Below, piece by piece: positions 26,614 to 34,381 of a stretch of DNA of 42,930 nucleotides. Source of the DNA: a virus; IMG/VR virus record IMGVR_UViG_3300030390_002222, positions 1-42,930 of that record; one strand, written 5' to 3'. Below the pieces are notes generated by a model. The model saw only the letters and a program-made list of their open reading frames with translations, had not been told where the DNA came from and made no database searches. Numbering within the stretch: position 1 is the stretch's first letter; each line of letters starts with the position of its first letter. Made by a program: the position numbers and the translations under genes.

Positions 26614-27681
26614 TTACATTATTTGTTTTAATTCCTCTTCTCTTAATCTACTACTAATTAGCTTGAGGATCATGCTAACTAGACTTTTACTACCAAATTT
26701 CTCAATATAATCTGATGGGTCTTTTACTTCAGCTCCATCGGGTATTTCAATTTGCAAGAAGTCAGTTTGCTCAGCTATTTTGGCTCCAGCAATTCTACCT
26801 CTATTTTTATCACTACTAAAATCATTGTCATACATAACAAAGATTTCTTTAAATCTTCCCCTCAGTTCTTCAATGACACTTTCTTTAGGGTTCACTCCTT
26901 CACTTTGTAGAGCACACGATGTTATTTCTTTTGATGGAAATAGACTCTTTATTACAGCAGCATCTTTCCTGCTACTTGTTATTATTAATATATTACCTTT
27001 GTCAGGTAATTGAGTCCATAACTCCCAAGTTGAAAAATCATTGTTATTATTCCACTTTTCCGTCTTTGGAGCAAATGGTTGGTAGATCTTGAATGTTTGT
27101 AATCCATCCTTTTCCTCTACAAACGCATATGCAAGCTCATGAGCAATATTACAGACACCATTGATAAAGTAATGTGAAATAGGAAAGATATTGCAGTATT
27201 CAAGCTGTTTTATTCCCAATCCATACTTTTTTTCCCAATAATTTCTATCTTTAATTTTCCATGATCTAACTCTAACAGTTATTATTAACTTGTAAGAAGT
27301 TATACTTTTCTTCTTTTTTACGTGAACTTTTTTTGGAGTAGAAACAATAGTGGTTTTGCCTATATTGAATTCATCTAAATTAAAATCACGCGCAATCTTA
27401 TTAAATGTGTCAGTTTTTGATTTTATTCTAAACAATCTCATTACAAATAAGAAACAATCGCCTGATTCACCTGTTGCAAAATCCTTGAAAAAAACTTTAC
27501 CATGTTTTTCACTCATAAATAAGCTAAATGATGGTTTAGTATCTTCTCTTAAAGGACTACTTATAGGTCTTGTTGGAATACTCCCTAGATACATCTCAAA
27601 TATTTCTAAATCTGAAACATGCTTTAATATATCTCTAGAATTAGGCAATTTCTTAAAATCTCTGTTACTTCCAAAAGCCAT
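26614..27681 (-). CDS. DnaG-like primase with TOPRIM domain, lacking zinc ligands
   Basis: A 355-residue protein. The N-terminal part (SSPLREDTKPSFSLF, KDFATGESGDCFLFVMRLF; about residues 41-84) aligns by pattern with the CHC2 zinc-binding domain of DnaG, but the Cys/His ligands are replaced. The C-terminal TOPRIM domain shows ITSSRKDAAVI (235-244) and the metal-binding DND (D285, D287 in VMYDNDF). It would make RNA primers or regulate the helicase. An upstream in-frame ATG exists, but it lies inside the hairpin after the SSB gene; the MAFGSN start is preferred. Confidence 0.8.
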   Translation of the reverse strand: MAFGSNRDFKKLPNSRDILKHVSDLEIFEMYLGSIPTRPISSPLREDTKPSFSLFMSEKHGKVFFKDFATGESGDCFLFVMRLFRIKSKTDTFNKIARDFNLDEFNIGKTTIVSTPKKVHVKKKKSITSYKLIITVRVRSWKIKDRNYWEKKYGLGIKQLEYCNIFPISHYFINGVCNIAHELAYAFVEEKDGLQTFKIYQPFAPKTEKWNNNNDFSTWELWTQLPDKGNILIITSSRKDAAVIKSLFPSKEITSCALQSEGVNPKESVIEELRGRFKEIFVMYDNDFSSDKNRGRIAGAKIAEQTDFLQIEIPDGAEVKDPSDYIEKFGSKSLVSMILKLISSRLREEELKQIM

Positions 27682-27706
27682 ATTATACGTATTAATGATT
27701 AATAAA

Positions 27707-27738
27707 AGAAGAGGATACAAAATAATGTATCCTCTTCT
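27707..27738 (-). terminator. Strong hairpin between the SSB-like gene and the primase gene
   Basis: A perfect 13-bp stem, AGAAGAGGATACA (27707-27719) with TGTATCCTCTTCT (27726-27738), has a 6-base loop. On the - strand it is followed by TTTTATTAAT. It lies 23 bases after the SSB-like stop and only 25 bases before the primase ATG. It may be a partial terminator or a 3'-end stabiliser. Confidence 0.8.
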
Positions 27739-27761
27739 ATAGTTTAAAATAATGTTATTTA

Positions 27762-28697
27762 CTATACTTCAGGCATGTCTTCGTGTAACCAATCCATATC
27801 CTCTGCTGGAGCTTCATCCACTGGAGTGTTAGCTGTTCCAAAAATATCAGTTTGATTACTGTTATCTCCAGTAATTACTGTTGGAGTTATTGAAAACTCT
27901 CTAAGAACTAAGTCTTTGTTACCAAAATCAACGTTACCAAAAGCACCTGCTGCTTTAGATTCTTTTAAATCCTTTTTAATCCATTTAAACTTGTCAGCCC
28001 TAGTACTTGGAATAGAATATTGACGTAAAGTATGTCTGTTAAAACATGCCTGAACAACCTTCCCATCACCTTTAGTCTTCACTCCTAATAACACACCAAC
28101 CTTGTTGTTAGTGCTATCAATAATAGACTTAAGTAACGAAATATCTCCTTTGAAAATACTTGCCCATTCATCTTTATCAATCCTAGCATAAGCTTCAGAT
28201 ACATCTGACACTTTATCTAAATTGAAAGGAAGGTTCAGTAAGTTCACTAAAAAAGAGATTAATTCAACCTCACCTCTTTTAGAAACTTTTAAACCATCTG
28301 TGTTGTACCATTGCATATTATCAGGCATAACTTTAGTTTGAATTAATTCCTGAGTCAACCAAGAGTCTTTACCAAATGAATTTATAACTTTGAACTTTCC
28401 AGATGCAGATTTTTGATAAGTATTACCTACATAAAACTGAATCTTAGTGGTAATGCTATTGTCTTCATTTGCAAGAAAGAAATCTAACCTAATCTGATCA
28501 ACTTCTCTTTCACCATCACCGTCAGTAACCTTAGTTTTACCTAAGTATTCAGGTGTAAAGTTTAATTCACGACCATACATTGCCTCAAGCTCTGCTTTTG
28601 TAGGATTTACCGCAACTACTCTGAAGTTTTCAGCTCCAGTGTACAATTTAACCGCTCCACCTTCTTTAACTTCTACCTCTTTACCAAATGCACTCAT
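27762..28697 (-). CDS. Putative single-stranded DNA-binding protein
   Basis: A 311-residue protein. It has no clear catalytic motif. The C-terminus is low-complexity, ending in an acidic, Trp-containing tail (DMDWLHEDMPEV) like the protein-docking tails of SSBs. The N-terminal half is rich in beta-strand patterns (DQIRLDFFLANEDNSITTK) compatible with an OB fold. Residues 200-230 (KVGVLLGVKTKGDGKVVQACF) add another beta sheet. The location between the primase and the Sak4-like ATPase, its own strong downstream hairpin, and the composition all fit an abundant ssDNA-binding protein. The fold is inferred and remains unproven. Confidence 0.6.
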   Translation of the reverse strand: MSAFGKEVEVKEGGAVKLYTGAENFRVVAVNPTKAELEAMYGRELNFTPEYLGKTKVTDGDGEREVDQIRLDFFLANEDNSITTKIQFYVGNTYQKSASGKFKVINSFGKDSWLTQELIQTKVMPDNMQWYNTDGLKVSKRGEVELISFLVNLLNLPFNLDKVSDVSEAYARIDKDEWASIFKGDISLLKSIIDSTNNKVGVLLGVKTKGDGKVVQACFNRHTLRQYSIPSTRADKFKWIKKDLKESKAAGAFGNVDFGNKDLVLREFSITPTVITGDNSNQTDIFGTANTPVDEAPAEDMDWLHEDMPEV

Positions 28698-28754
28698 AAT
28701 TTTTTACTTTTTTAAAATTAATAATTGTTTATTTACTTTTTATTTTTTACTATA

Positions 28755-29465
28755 CTAGTATTCTGAAGTATCAAGAGCTTCAATAGATCTTTTTTGTAGT
28801 CCAGATCTCTGTAGTACTGGAGAATCACTCTCTTCTTGAGTCACTTGCTCTTCATGAAAATCAACTACATCTTGAACTTTCTCACCAATTAATTCTTCAG
28901 CTGTCATATCAACATTATCAGTTTCAATTTCAATAACATTCTCAGCTACATCATTCATTGAAGTAGATGTAGTATCTGATGATAAATTCTCTTTGTCTTC
29001 ACTAATTTCTGAAACAACCTCTAAAGAATAAGCTTCAACTGAATCAGAAGGAAATGAAACTAATTGAAACTCAGCATCTGCAGTTTCATCCAGGCTTAAA
29101 AAGCTAAAGATTTCCTTACACATGTGAGAAGAAGTAATTGCTTTACTCTTTTCATTAGATTCACCATGAGAAACCTTATTCTTAGATGTTTTGTAAGAGA
29201 CCATGTCTCCAGTTTCGCTATCAATTGTAGATATGTTAGCTATTAATACTTGCATAGTATCTTCTACTGGAGCAAATATTAATTCCTGCACATCACCAAC
29301 TTCAAGATCTAGCAACTGTGAAGCCATAGTGTTTAATAATATTCTACGAGATTTCTTCGCACCTTTAATTCCCTCCACAGTCAATACTGGGATGGTTTCA
29401 TACTTTTCAAAAGAAGCTAATCTTGTTGTTCCACTCAATTTTTTTGTACCAAATACAATTTTCAT
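28755..29465 (-). CDS. Hypothetical acidic protein, 236 aa
   Basis: Not recognised. The first half is a compact, beta-rich region (TTRLASFEKYETIPVLTVEG, EVGDVQELIFAPVEDTMQVLIAN) that could be an OB- or SH3-like fold. The second half is strongly acidic and Ser/Thr-rich (residues 150-220), probably disordered. Ends in TAG. Position between the SSB-like and Sak4-like genes suggests a recombination or replication accessory role, possibly an annealing partner, but no motif confirms that. Confidence 0.6.
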   Translation of the reverse strand: MKIVFGTKKLSGTTRLASFEKYETIPVLTVEGIKGAKKSRRILLNTMASQLLDLEVGDVQELIFAPVEDTMQVLIANISTIDSETGDMVSYKTSKNKVSHGESNEKSKAITSSHMCKEIFSFLSLDETADAEFQLVSFPSDSVEAYSLEVVSEISEDKENLSSDTTSTSMNDVAENVIEIETDNVDMTAEELIGEKVQDVVDFHEEQVTQEESDSPVLQRSGLQKRSIEALDTSEY

Positions 29466-29500
29466 AATTTTTAATTTTTATTTTATGATTTAATAATAAT

Positions 29501-29519
29501 GGGAGGGCTCTCACCTCCC
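29501..29519 (-). terminator. Short GC-rich hairpin after the Sak4-like gene
   Basis: The stem GGGAGG (29501-29506) with CCTCCC (29514-29519) has a 7-base loop. On the - strand it is followed only by ATTATTATT. It lies 12 bases downstream of the ATPase stop and about 36 bases before the next ATG, so it is probably a weak terminator or an mRNA processing element. Confidence 0.6.
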
Positions 29520-29531
29520 TTTGCTTAATTC

Positions 29532-30233
29532 TTACTCTCCTTCTTCGTAAATCCTAACAGCTTCTAAAACAGCTTTCATGTCGTTAGGGATTGTGCTTGC
29601 ACCAAACATTTCAGCTGGACTTTTAGCCATATTAGTAGTGTTGTTTTGTGTCATAAAGCCATAACTTATGTCATTTCCTTTCTTTTCCACAATAGTTTCT
29701 AATATTATACTAAACATTCCTTCTGGCTTAACAACGTCCTGAACTAATTTTCCTCCCGGAACACCAAATACTGTTTTGTCTACACCGTTAAAACTTTTAA
29801 CTTCTGTGTGAGCCATAACCAACACAGTCAAGTCATCTCTTAATCCATCAATACTTTTCAATGTCTTGTAAACATTATCACCCATCTCAGTAAACTTAGC
29901 AAAACCTACTGTTTTAGCTTTGTCCATAAACTCTCCAATCATAGCATAGGTTATAGTGTCTATTACAATTGTTTTGATGTCATTCCTGTTCTTGCTTACA
30001 AAAGCCATTGCAGCTCTAATCTTATCCCAGTTTGTAGTTTTTAAATAGTTACAAGTGTTGGGATTAAATATTCTAGAAACAGGATCTAAAGATACATAAT
30101 TCTTTTTCCAACCTCTAAATGGTAGTGCTTTTTCATCAGGACAGATAATAAAAGTCTCTTTAGGATCCAATGTTCCTAATGAGAAAGTCTTGCCTGTTCC
30201 ACTATAACCTGTTATTAAAATTTTATTCGCCAT
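29532..30233 (-). CDS. Sak4-like RecA-fold ATPase (AAA_24 type)
   Basis: A 233-residue single-domain P-loop protein. Walker A is GYSGTGKT (residues 9-16). Walker B is IKTIVIDTITY, with D92. The segment LTVLVMAHTEVK matches the motif-3 strand, and FGVPGGKL is a possible DNA-contact loop. Phage Sak4 proteins are ssDNA-stimulated ATPases that work with SSB in recombination. Here it lies close to a putative SSB and shares the strand block with a PD-(D/E)XK exonuclease. The upstream 105-aa gene ends directly at its ATG. Confidence 0.85.
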   Translation of the reverse strand: MANKILITGYSGTGKTFSLGTLDPKETFIICPDEKALPFRGWKKNYVSLDPVSRIFNPNTCNYLKTTNWDKIRAAMAFVSKNRNDIKTIVIDTITYAMIGEFMDKAKTVGFAKFTEMGDNVYKTLKSIDGLRDDLTVLVMAHTEVKSFNGVDKTVFGVPGGKLVQDVVKPEGMFSIILETIVEKKGNDISYGFMTQNNTTNMAKSPAEMFGASTIPNDMKAVLEAVRIYEEGE

Positions 30234-30551
30234 TTACTTTTTTTCTTTTAATTGTTTTAAACTTTCATTATACGCAGCCTGTAACACATCCTTAGACATT
30301 AAGAATACAATTTCTCTTGTAGAAAATGTATCTTCAATTCTTTGGGCTAATGTTACTACCGGATTTGCTTTACTAGAGTCAACAATCAAGTTATTAAATA
30401 ACTCATCATGCCTTCTCTTGAACCCATCAATGTCTGTAATGCCACATGCATTCAAATCATTATCAAAGTTACTTGGATCATACTCTCCGAAGATAAGCTC
30501 TTCCTTAACCTTCTTCTTTTTTCTATTAAAAAAATCCTTGTCTTTACTCAT
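30234..30551 (-). CDS. Hypothetical protein, 105 aa
   Basis: Not recognised. A small charged protein with a Lys-rich N-terminus (FFNRKKKKVKEE) and a helical C-terminal half (VVTLAQRIEDTFSTREIVFLMSKDVL...). Its stop sits immediately at the Sak4-like start, so the two are coupled. It could be a partner of the ATPase; this is inference from position. Confidence 0.6.
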   Translation of the reverse strand: MSKDKDFFNRKKKKVKEELIFGEYDPSNFDNDLNACGITDIDGFKRRHDELFNNLIVDSSKANPVVTLAQRIEDTFSTREIVFLMSKDVLQAAYNESLKQLKEKK

Positions 30552-30599
30552 TTTATTCTAAAGTTTTAATACTTGTTAAAGATACTCATTCACTGTGAC

Positions 30600-30983
30600 T
30601 TAGCCAAACTTTGTGGTAACTATTTCATATATTTCAGACCACTCTGGCAATCCTGTTAAGCACTTGTCATCTATGTACATATCGGCTGATATCTTTCTAC
30701 AATCTGCGCCATATTGTTCAATTAAATGAGGGAAATTACAGTTAATGTAATGATAATTAATACCATTATGGTTTAACCAATTCATAGCGTCATACAAAGC
30801 CACTCCTTCTCTACAGGTGTTTATAACAACACCGTATCCACCAGATATTAACATCTGTATATAGGTTGATGCATTTTTTCTTTCTTTCCCTAATGCAGGA
30901 TAATCACTCATACATATAGTATGGTCAAAATCTATAGCTAATATAGCTTTAAAATTTTCATTGTATTCTTTAATTTGACTCAT
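30600..30983 (-). CDS. HAD-superfamily phosphatase
   Basis: A 127-residue protein with all HAD motifs: motif I DFDHT (D18, D20), motif II Thr in NTCRE (T56), and motif IV DD in YIDDK (D105, D106). The cap is minimal. It is the right size for the small phage HAD hydrolases that act on nucleotides or 3'-phosphorylated nucleic acid ends. The substrate is not evident from sequence. The ATG overlaps the stop of the upstream Cys-rich gene by four bases (ATGA). Confidence 0.85.
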   Translation of the reverse strand: MSQIKEYNENFKAILAIDFDHTICMSDYPALGKERKNASTYIQMLISGGYGVVINTCREGVALYDAMNWLNHNGINYHYINCNFPHLIEQYGADCRKISADMYIDDKCLTGLPEWSEIYEIVTTKFG

Positions 30984-31402
30984 ATTTTATGTTTTTTTAC
31001 TTGTTGTTCATTTAATTCTTTTATCAAAAGAGAATCTAATGTTTTTCTAGTTAACATTTTTTCCGCTTCTTCTATTTTAATACCCTTGTAATGAGCATAA
31101 AATTCAGCTTCGTTTGCAAATACAGTTTCTGTATCTTTTGGAAGTATTGCTATTGCTTCTGGTAATTCATAAGGCAAATCACAATTAGATCTAAAAATAG
31201 CTGCACCTGCACATTGAGATACTTTTGCAGGGTCACTATTTTTATCAGCATAATTTTTGTCTTTATGGCATGGTAGCCAAAATGGTCCACGAACTTGCCC
31301 TAGATAAACTTCAGGAGGACTTCCACCAGGATTACTACCTGAAAGATTACTCTTCTTTTTAAAAGGACAAGCACCACAACATTTAGTTTTTGATTTAATC
31401 AT
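30980..31402 (-). CDS. Cys-rich protein with CPF...LPCH...CAG pattern, ~140 aa
   Basis: Cysteines are arranged as CCGACPF near the N-terminus, then LPCHKDK and SQCAGAA. Spaced Cys/His sets suggest a metal or Fe-S site. The pattern recalls small phage and bacterial proteins with a CPxC...PCH...CAG layout (DUF6283-like; from memory, not checked). The ATG at 31402 is preferred over the GTG one codon earlier, and it overlaps a copy of the junction repeat. The C-terminus is helical. It is coupled to the HAD gene. Confidence 0.65.
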   Translation of the reverse strand: MIKSKTKCCGACPFKKKSNLSGSNPGGSPPEVYLGQVRGPFWLPCHKDKNYADKNSDPAKVSQCAGAAIFRSNCDLPYELPEAIAILPKDTETVFANEAEFYAHYKGIKIEEAEKMLTRKTLDSLLIKELNEQQVKKHKI

Positions 31403-31420
31403 CACACTAATTTTAATTGT

Positions 31421-31531
31421 TTAAACATCACCTGCGCATGAATCATAATTACTATGTCCACAATCACATGTTCCGTACGCTCCGTGAATTTCTACAGCAT
31501 ATGGGCAATCTAATTTTTTGCTCTTCTTCAT
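31421..31531 (-). CDS. Small Cys-rich protein, 36 aa
   Basis: A 36-codon gene. Four cysteines (C9, C22, C24, C32) with a His or Asp near each pair (DCPYAVEIHG, CDCGHSNYDSC) suggest a metal-binding fold. Its ATG overlaps the stop of the upstream membrane gene (TAATG), strong evidence that it is real. Similar tiny C...CxC...C proteins are common in Bacteroidota phages, with unknown function. Confidence 0.7.
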   Translation of the reverse strand: MKKSKKLDCPYAVEIHGAYGTCDCGHSNYDSCAGDV

Positions 31532-31695
31532 TACAATAATTTTAATTGTTTAACTTTTTCTATTATAATTCCAGAAATAAAAAACAGCAGTATTCCAAAT
31601 ATTAAAAATAATGATGGTGCTTCTATTTGTAATTCTCTAGGATATTTACCTATATAAATCACAATTAATATTAACTGAATTATTAATTTTACCAT
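31531..31695 (-). CDS. Small membrane protein, 54 aa, two spans
   Basis: A 54-residue protein with two hydrophobic segments (LIIQLILIVIYIG and LFLIFGILLFFISGIII) and a short polar loop. It ends in EKVKQLKLL encoded by the junction repeat. The start overlaps the upstream gene stop and its own stop overlaps the next ATG (TAATG). No family recognised; the genes either side share its layout. Confidence 0.65.
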   Translation of the reverse strand: MVKLIIQLILIVIYIGKYPRELQIEAPSLFLIFGILLFFISGIIIEKVKQLKLL

Positions 31696-31856
31696 TACAC
31701 TAAATTTAATTCTCTAACTATTAATAATATACCTACTACACTGAGAAAAAATAAACATATTCCTACCCAAGAATACCAAAAACCCTCTGCACTCCATCTA
31801 AAACACATACATAACAAAAATATTACACATGCTATAATAAATACTAATTGCATCAT
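31695..31856 (-). CDS. Small membrane protein, 53 aa, two spans
   Basis: A 53-residue protein with two hydrophobic segments (LVFIIACVIFLLCMCF and YSWVGICLFFLSVVGILLIV) around a loop with Trp residues. It ends in VRELNLV from the junction repeat. It has two adjacent start codons (ATGATG) one base after the upstream stop. It resembles the next membrane gene in layout but not clearly in sequence. Confidence 0.65.
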   Translation of the reverse strand: MMQLVFIIACVIFLLCMCFRWSAEGFWYSWVGICLFFLSVVGILLIVRELNLV

Positions 31857-31857
31857 A

Positions 31858-32151
31858 TCACACTAATTTTAATTGTTTAACTTCTGTTAAATTATATACT
31901 ACTATTTCCCAATCTTTTTTATTTGTAATTAAATAATTACCAAACCTATTAATATTAATTTTTGTTATATTAAACTTTTTAATTAAAGTATCTGAGATAT
32001 TTACACCTCCTGTATGTAGATCTTTTGGGTATTGATGAGTTTCATATAATTTACCTCTAGTACCAAGATTTGACTTATCTTTAGACCATCTACCTTTTAC
32101 AGGTTGATAAAATAATCCTGTAGGCTTATGTCTTAGTTTATAAACTTCCAT
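31858..32151 (-). CDS. Hypothetical protein, ~97 aa
   Basis: Not recognised. The N-terminus VYKLRHKPTGLFYQPVKGRW looks like a small beta-strand domain with many aromatic and basic residues. The C-terminus ends in VKQLKLV from the junction repeat. The start is the ATG overlapping the dNMP kinase stop (TGATG); a GTG one codon earlier is also possible. Small proteins opening with this KLRHKPTGLFYQP pattern seem to recur in flavobacterial phages, from memory. Confidence 0.65.
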   Translation of the reverse strand: MEVYKLRHKPTGLFYQPVKGRWSKDKSNLGTRGKLYETHQYPKDLHTGGVNISDTLIKKFNITKININRFGNYLITNKKDWEIVVYNLTEVKQLKLV

Positions 32152-33056
32152 CACACTAAATTTAATTGTTTAACTTTTTCCACTAATTCTTCTAGACTAC
32201 CATTGTTATCAATAACATGGTCAAACTCATAATCATCTAAAGCTGTTTCTGAAGAGTGTGTTAAACTTTCACCTAATTTTCTCCAATCTTCTAAAGTATG
32301 AGTTTGAAGCCAGCTTATAAAAAAATTTTCAGTTAACTTAGCATCTTTATCAGCAGCTTGAGAAAAATGCTTCCATTGTTCTGGAAACCTTAAATGGATA
32401 GGTCTATTAACCCTAATAACAATACCACCTCTCTTCTTTATAGCCTCACATTCATTAGGGAATCTAACATCTGTCACCAGCCATTTAGGTTTATCTTTAA
32501 ATCCTTCTTTAATATCTCTAGTAGAACATGAAGTAAAGCCACACTTTTCACCAACACTCTTATAATCAGCAAACAAAGCATTTACCCAAATTTGAGGATG
32601 AATAATATCTCTACCACATTCAGTACCTAAGAGTTGTAAAAGTTTACGAGGTGTTAGTTTATTAATGTACATTTTTGCATTATTAAAGACCTTGAGCTGC
32701 TTTTCTATATCTTCTTTTTTTGAAGGATATAAAATAGGTTTTCTAGTGTTTTCTCTAAGTAAACCATATTGCCACCACTCTTCACCAAGTTCTTTTTCCT
32801 TAAACTCTCTGTCTTCTAATTGCTCTCTAGTACAACCAATCCATCTACAAACAGTGTCTTTAATTTCATCTGCAAACTTTTTGATTTGGTAAGGGTTAGA
32901 AGAATCTACATCACTAGGTGCTTCTATAAAATCCTCAACCTCTAAGTATGGTCCACTTTCAGTGTTTTCAATATCCCATAGAAATCTTATGATCTCTCCT
33001 ACAGTGTCTTTGCCTGAATTTATTATACCTGATATTCCTATTAAATTTGTTTTCAT
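32151..33056 (-). CDS. Deoxynucleoside monophosphate kinase (T4 gp1-like)
   Basis: A 301-residue P-loop kinase. Walker A is GIINSGKDT (residues 10-18). KFADEIKDTVCRWIG, TPRKLLQLLGTECGRDI and WLVTDVRFPNE match the conserved blocks of phage dNMP kinases. It phosphorylates dNMPs to dNDPs, feeding the same dNTP pool as NrdAB. It ends in VKQLNLV, created by the junction repeat, and starts ten bases after the ligase stop. Slightly longer than T4 gp1 (241 residues), with acidic and polar insertions. Confidence 0.85.
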   Translation of the reverse strand: MKTNLIGISGIINSGKDTVGEIIRFLWDIENTESGPYLEVEDFIEAPSDVDSSNPYQIKKFADEIKDTVCRWIGCTREQLEDREFKEKELGEEWWQYGLLRENTRKPILYPSKKEDIEKQLKVFNNAKMYINKLTPRKLLQLLGTECGRDIIHPQIWVNALFADYKSVGEKCGFTSCSTRDIKEGFKDKPKWLVTDVRFPNECEAIKKRGGIVIRVNRPIHLRFPEQWKHFSQAADKDAKLTENFFISWLQTHTLEDWRKLGESLTHSSETALDDYEFDHVIDNNGSLEELVEKVKQLNLV

Positions 33057-33066
33057 AATTTATAAT

Positions 33067-34125
33067 TTATTTGTCTAATCTAAATCCATACATTACAGGA
33101 TGTCTAGGCACTCCAGTATCCGAATACTCAAAGAATCTTAACTCACAAACTTTACCAATGTGCTCAGCTTTATTTGCTAGCAAGTCTTCAGCTTCTTCAT
33201 GTGACATTGATAATCCCGCACCTAATTCATTGTTAGTAGCTCCTTCCCAGTGAAAAATAGGCTTACCATGTGTAGGCCTCTTCTCTGATGGTATTACATC
33301 CATTAATGTTAAAGATAAATCTTCAAAATCCTTAAGCTTCAATAAGCTAGAACTTCTTCCATTTAATTTGTAACTTTCATTTCCGTGACGCACAATAGTT
33401 CCTTCATATCCTTCAGATATATTTAAAGCATGAAATGTCATAAGCTCTTTTTTGTTATTGATTTTAATAGTTGGAACATATTCAAGAACTTCATGATGTT
33501 TTAAACAAATGTTTTTTAATATGTTTAATCTTTCATTAAAAGGCTTGTCTAGTACAATATCATAAACGTGATACTTTATATTCTCAGTTTTACCTGGTCT
33601 GTACTTTTTTATCATTCTCATATTTTCCTGAAAACTTTCTCCATGAGCATATAATTCACCATCAACTATTAATCCGTCTTGAATTGGTAGGTTGTTTGCA
33701 ATATGATCTAAATTCTGTATAAGATTTCCAGACCTAGATGTTAATGTACCTTTACCGCAATCAGCCAAGGCTCTCATTCCATCTAATTTTGGTTGAGCAT
33801 AACAAGGATATTTTACCTTTTTTTCTTCTTTACCAAACACCTTTGCAAGCATGGGTAAAATAACAACCTCATCAATAGCCTCTTCCTGTGTACGAAAGTA
33901 ACCTTCTTTAATTTTCTTTACAAACTTAGCATTAGCTATTAAAAGAGCTTGTTCCTCAGCAGAGGTTTCATTAGATTTTCCAACATTTTTAGGACTGCAT
34001 TGACTGGTGTTAACAACCGGCTTACCTCCAACAATACCAGATGTTCGAACAACCTTGGCACCATTTGTATCAATGTGTAAAAATCTAATTTTACCTTTAC
34101 TGTCTTTTTTGAATATTCTGTACAT
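33067..34125 (-). CDS. ATP-dependent DNA ligase with N-terminal WGR-like extension
   Basis: A 352-residue ligase. Motif I is PKLDGMR, with nucleophile K113. Motif III is IVDGELY (D155, E157), motif IV EGTIVRHG (E241) and motif V LLKLK (K263, K265). The first 75 residues (KKDSKGKIRFLHID...SGIVGGKP) look like a WGR-type domain. It seals nicks during replication and repair. Its ATG overlaps the upstream stop (TAATG). Confidence 0.92.
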   Translation of the reverse strand: MYRIFKKDSKGKIRFLHIDTNGAKVVRTSGIVGGKPVVNTSQCSPKNVGKSNETSAEEQALLIANAKFVKKIKEGYFRTQEEAIDEVVILPMLAKVFGKEEKKVKYPCYAQPKLDGMRALADCGKGTLTSRSGNLIQNLDHIANNLPIQDGLIVDGELYAHGESFQENMRMIKKYRPGKTENIKYHVYDIVLDKPFNERLNILKNICLKHHEVLEYVPTIKINNKKELMTFHALNISEGYEGTIVRHGNESYKLNGRSSSLLKLKDFEDLSLTLMDVIPSEKRPTHGKPIFHWEGATNNELGAGLSMSHEEAEDLLANKAEHIGKVCELRFFEYSDTGVPRHPVMYGFRLDK

Positions 34126-34358
34126 TATTCTAAGAATTCTTTAATCTTATCAGCTAATCTACTATTTTTTATGCTAATACCAACCAAAGAATCTCTCTCT
34201 GCTCTTGCTGCTTCAATTTTAATTTCAGAAGCTTCGATATCTTTTTTGATATCAGCATCTGCAGCAGCTAATTGATTGACAGTGTCCTGAAATACTGAAA
34301 ACGCATTATCACTAACTGATTGATGTCTTTCTACTGTGTTTACTTTTTTAACAAACAT
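34125..34358 (-). CDS. Small coiled-coil protein, 77 aa
   Basis: Not recognised. It is almost entirely helical, with heptad-like Ala, Leu and Ile spacing and many charges (DADIKKDIEASEIKIEAARA). Its A-rich leader (TTTAAAAAAAGTAAAGAG) is the same style as that of the SSB-like gene. It is coupled to the ligase by a TAATG overlap and could be a replication scaffold or regulator. Confidence 0.65.
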   Translation of the reverse strand: MFVKKVNTVERHQSVSDNAFSVFQDTVNQLAAADADIKKDIEASEIKIEAARAERDSLVGISIKNSRLADKIKEFLE

Positions 34359-34381
34359 ACTCTTTACTTTTTTTAAATTAA

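Larger units (their letters stand above)
31400..32174 (-). repeat. Five-copy gene-junction repeat
   Basis: A sequence with + strand core CACTAAWTTTAATTGTTTAA recurs at 31400-31425, 31529-31554, 31693-31718, 31854-31881 and 32149-32174. Copies at 31693 and 31529 diverge at a few bases. Each spans the end of one - strand gene and the ATG of the next. When translated it encodes the shared C-termini (V)KQLKLV, VKQLNLV, VKQLKLL and VRELNLV, with TGATG, TAATG or a one-base gap to the next start. In the 31400 copy an extra T shifts the frame, so the upstream gene stops inside the repeat. Confidence 0.9.

Noticed and set aside
27682-27720. Upstream start for the primase gene
   Set aside because: The extension lies in the hairpin after the SSB-like gene and adds a low-complexity hydrophobic stretch unlike a primase.
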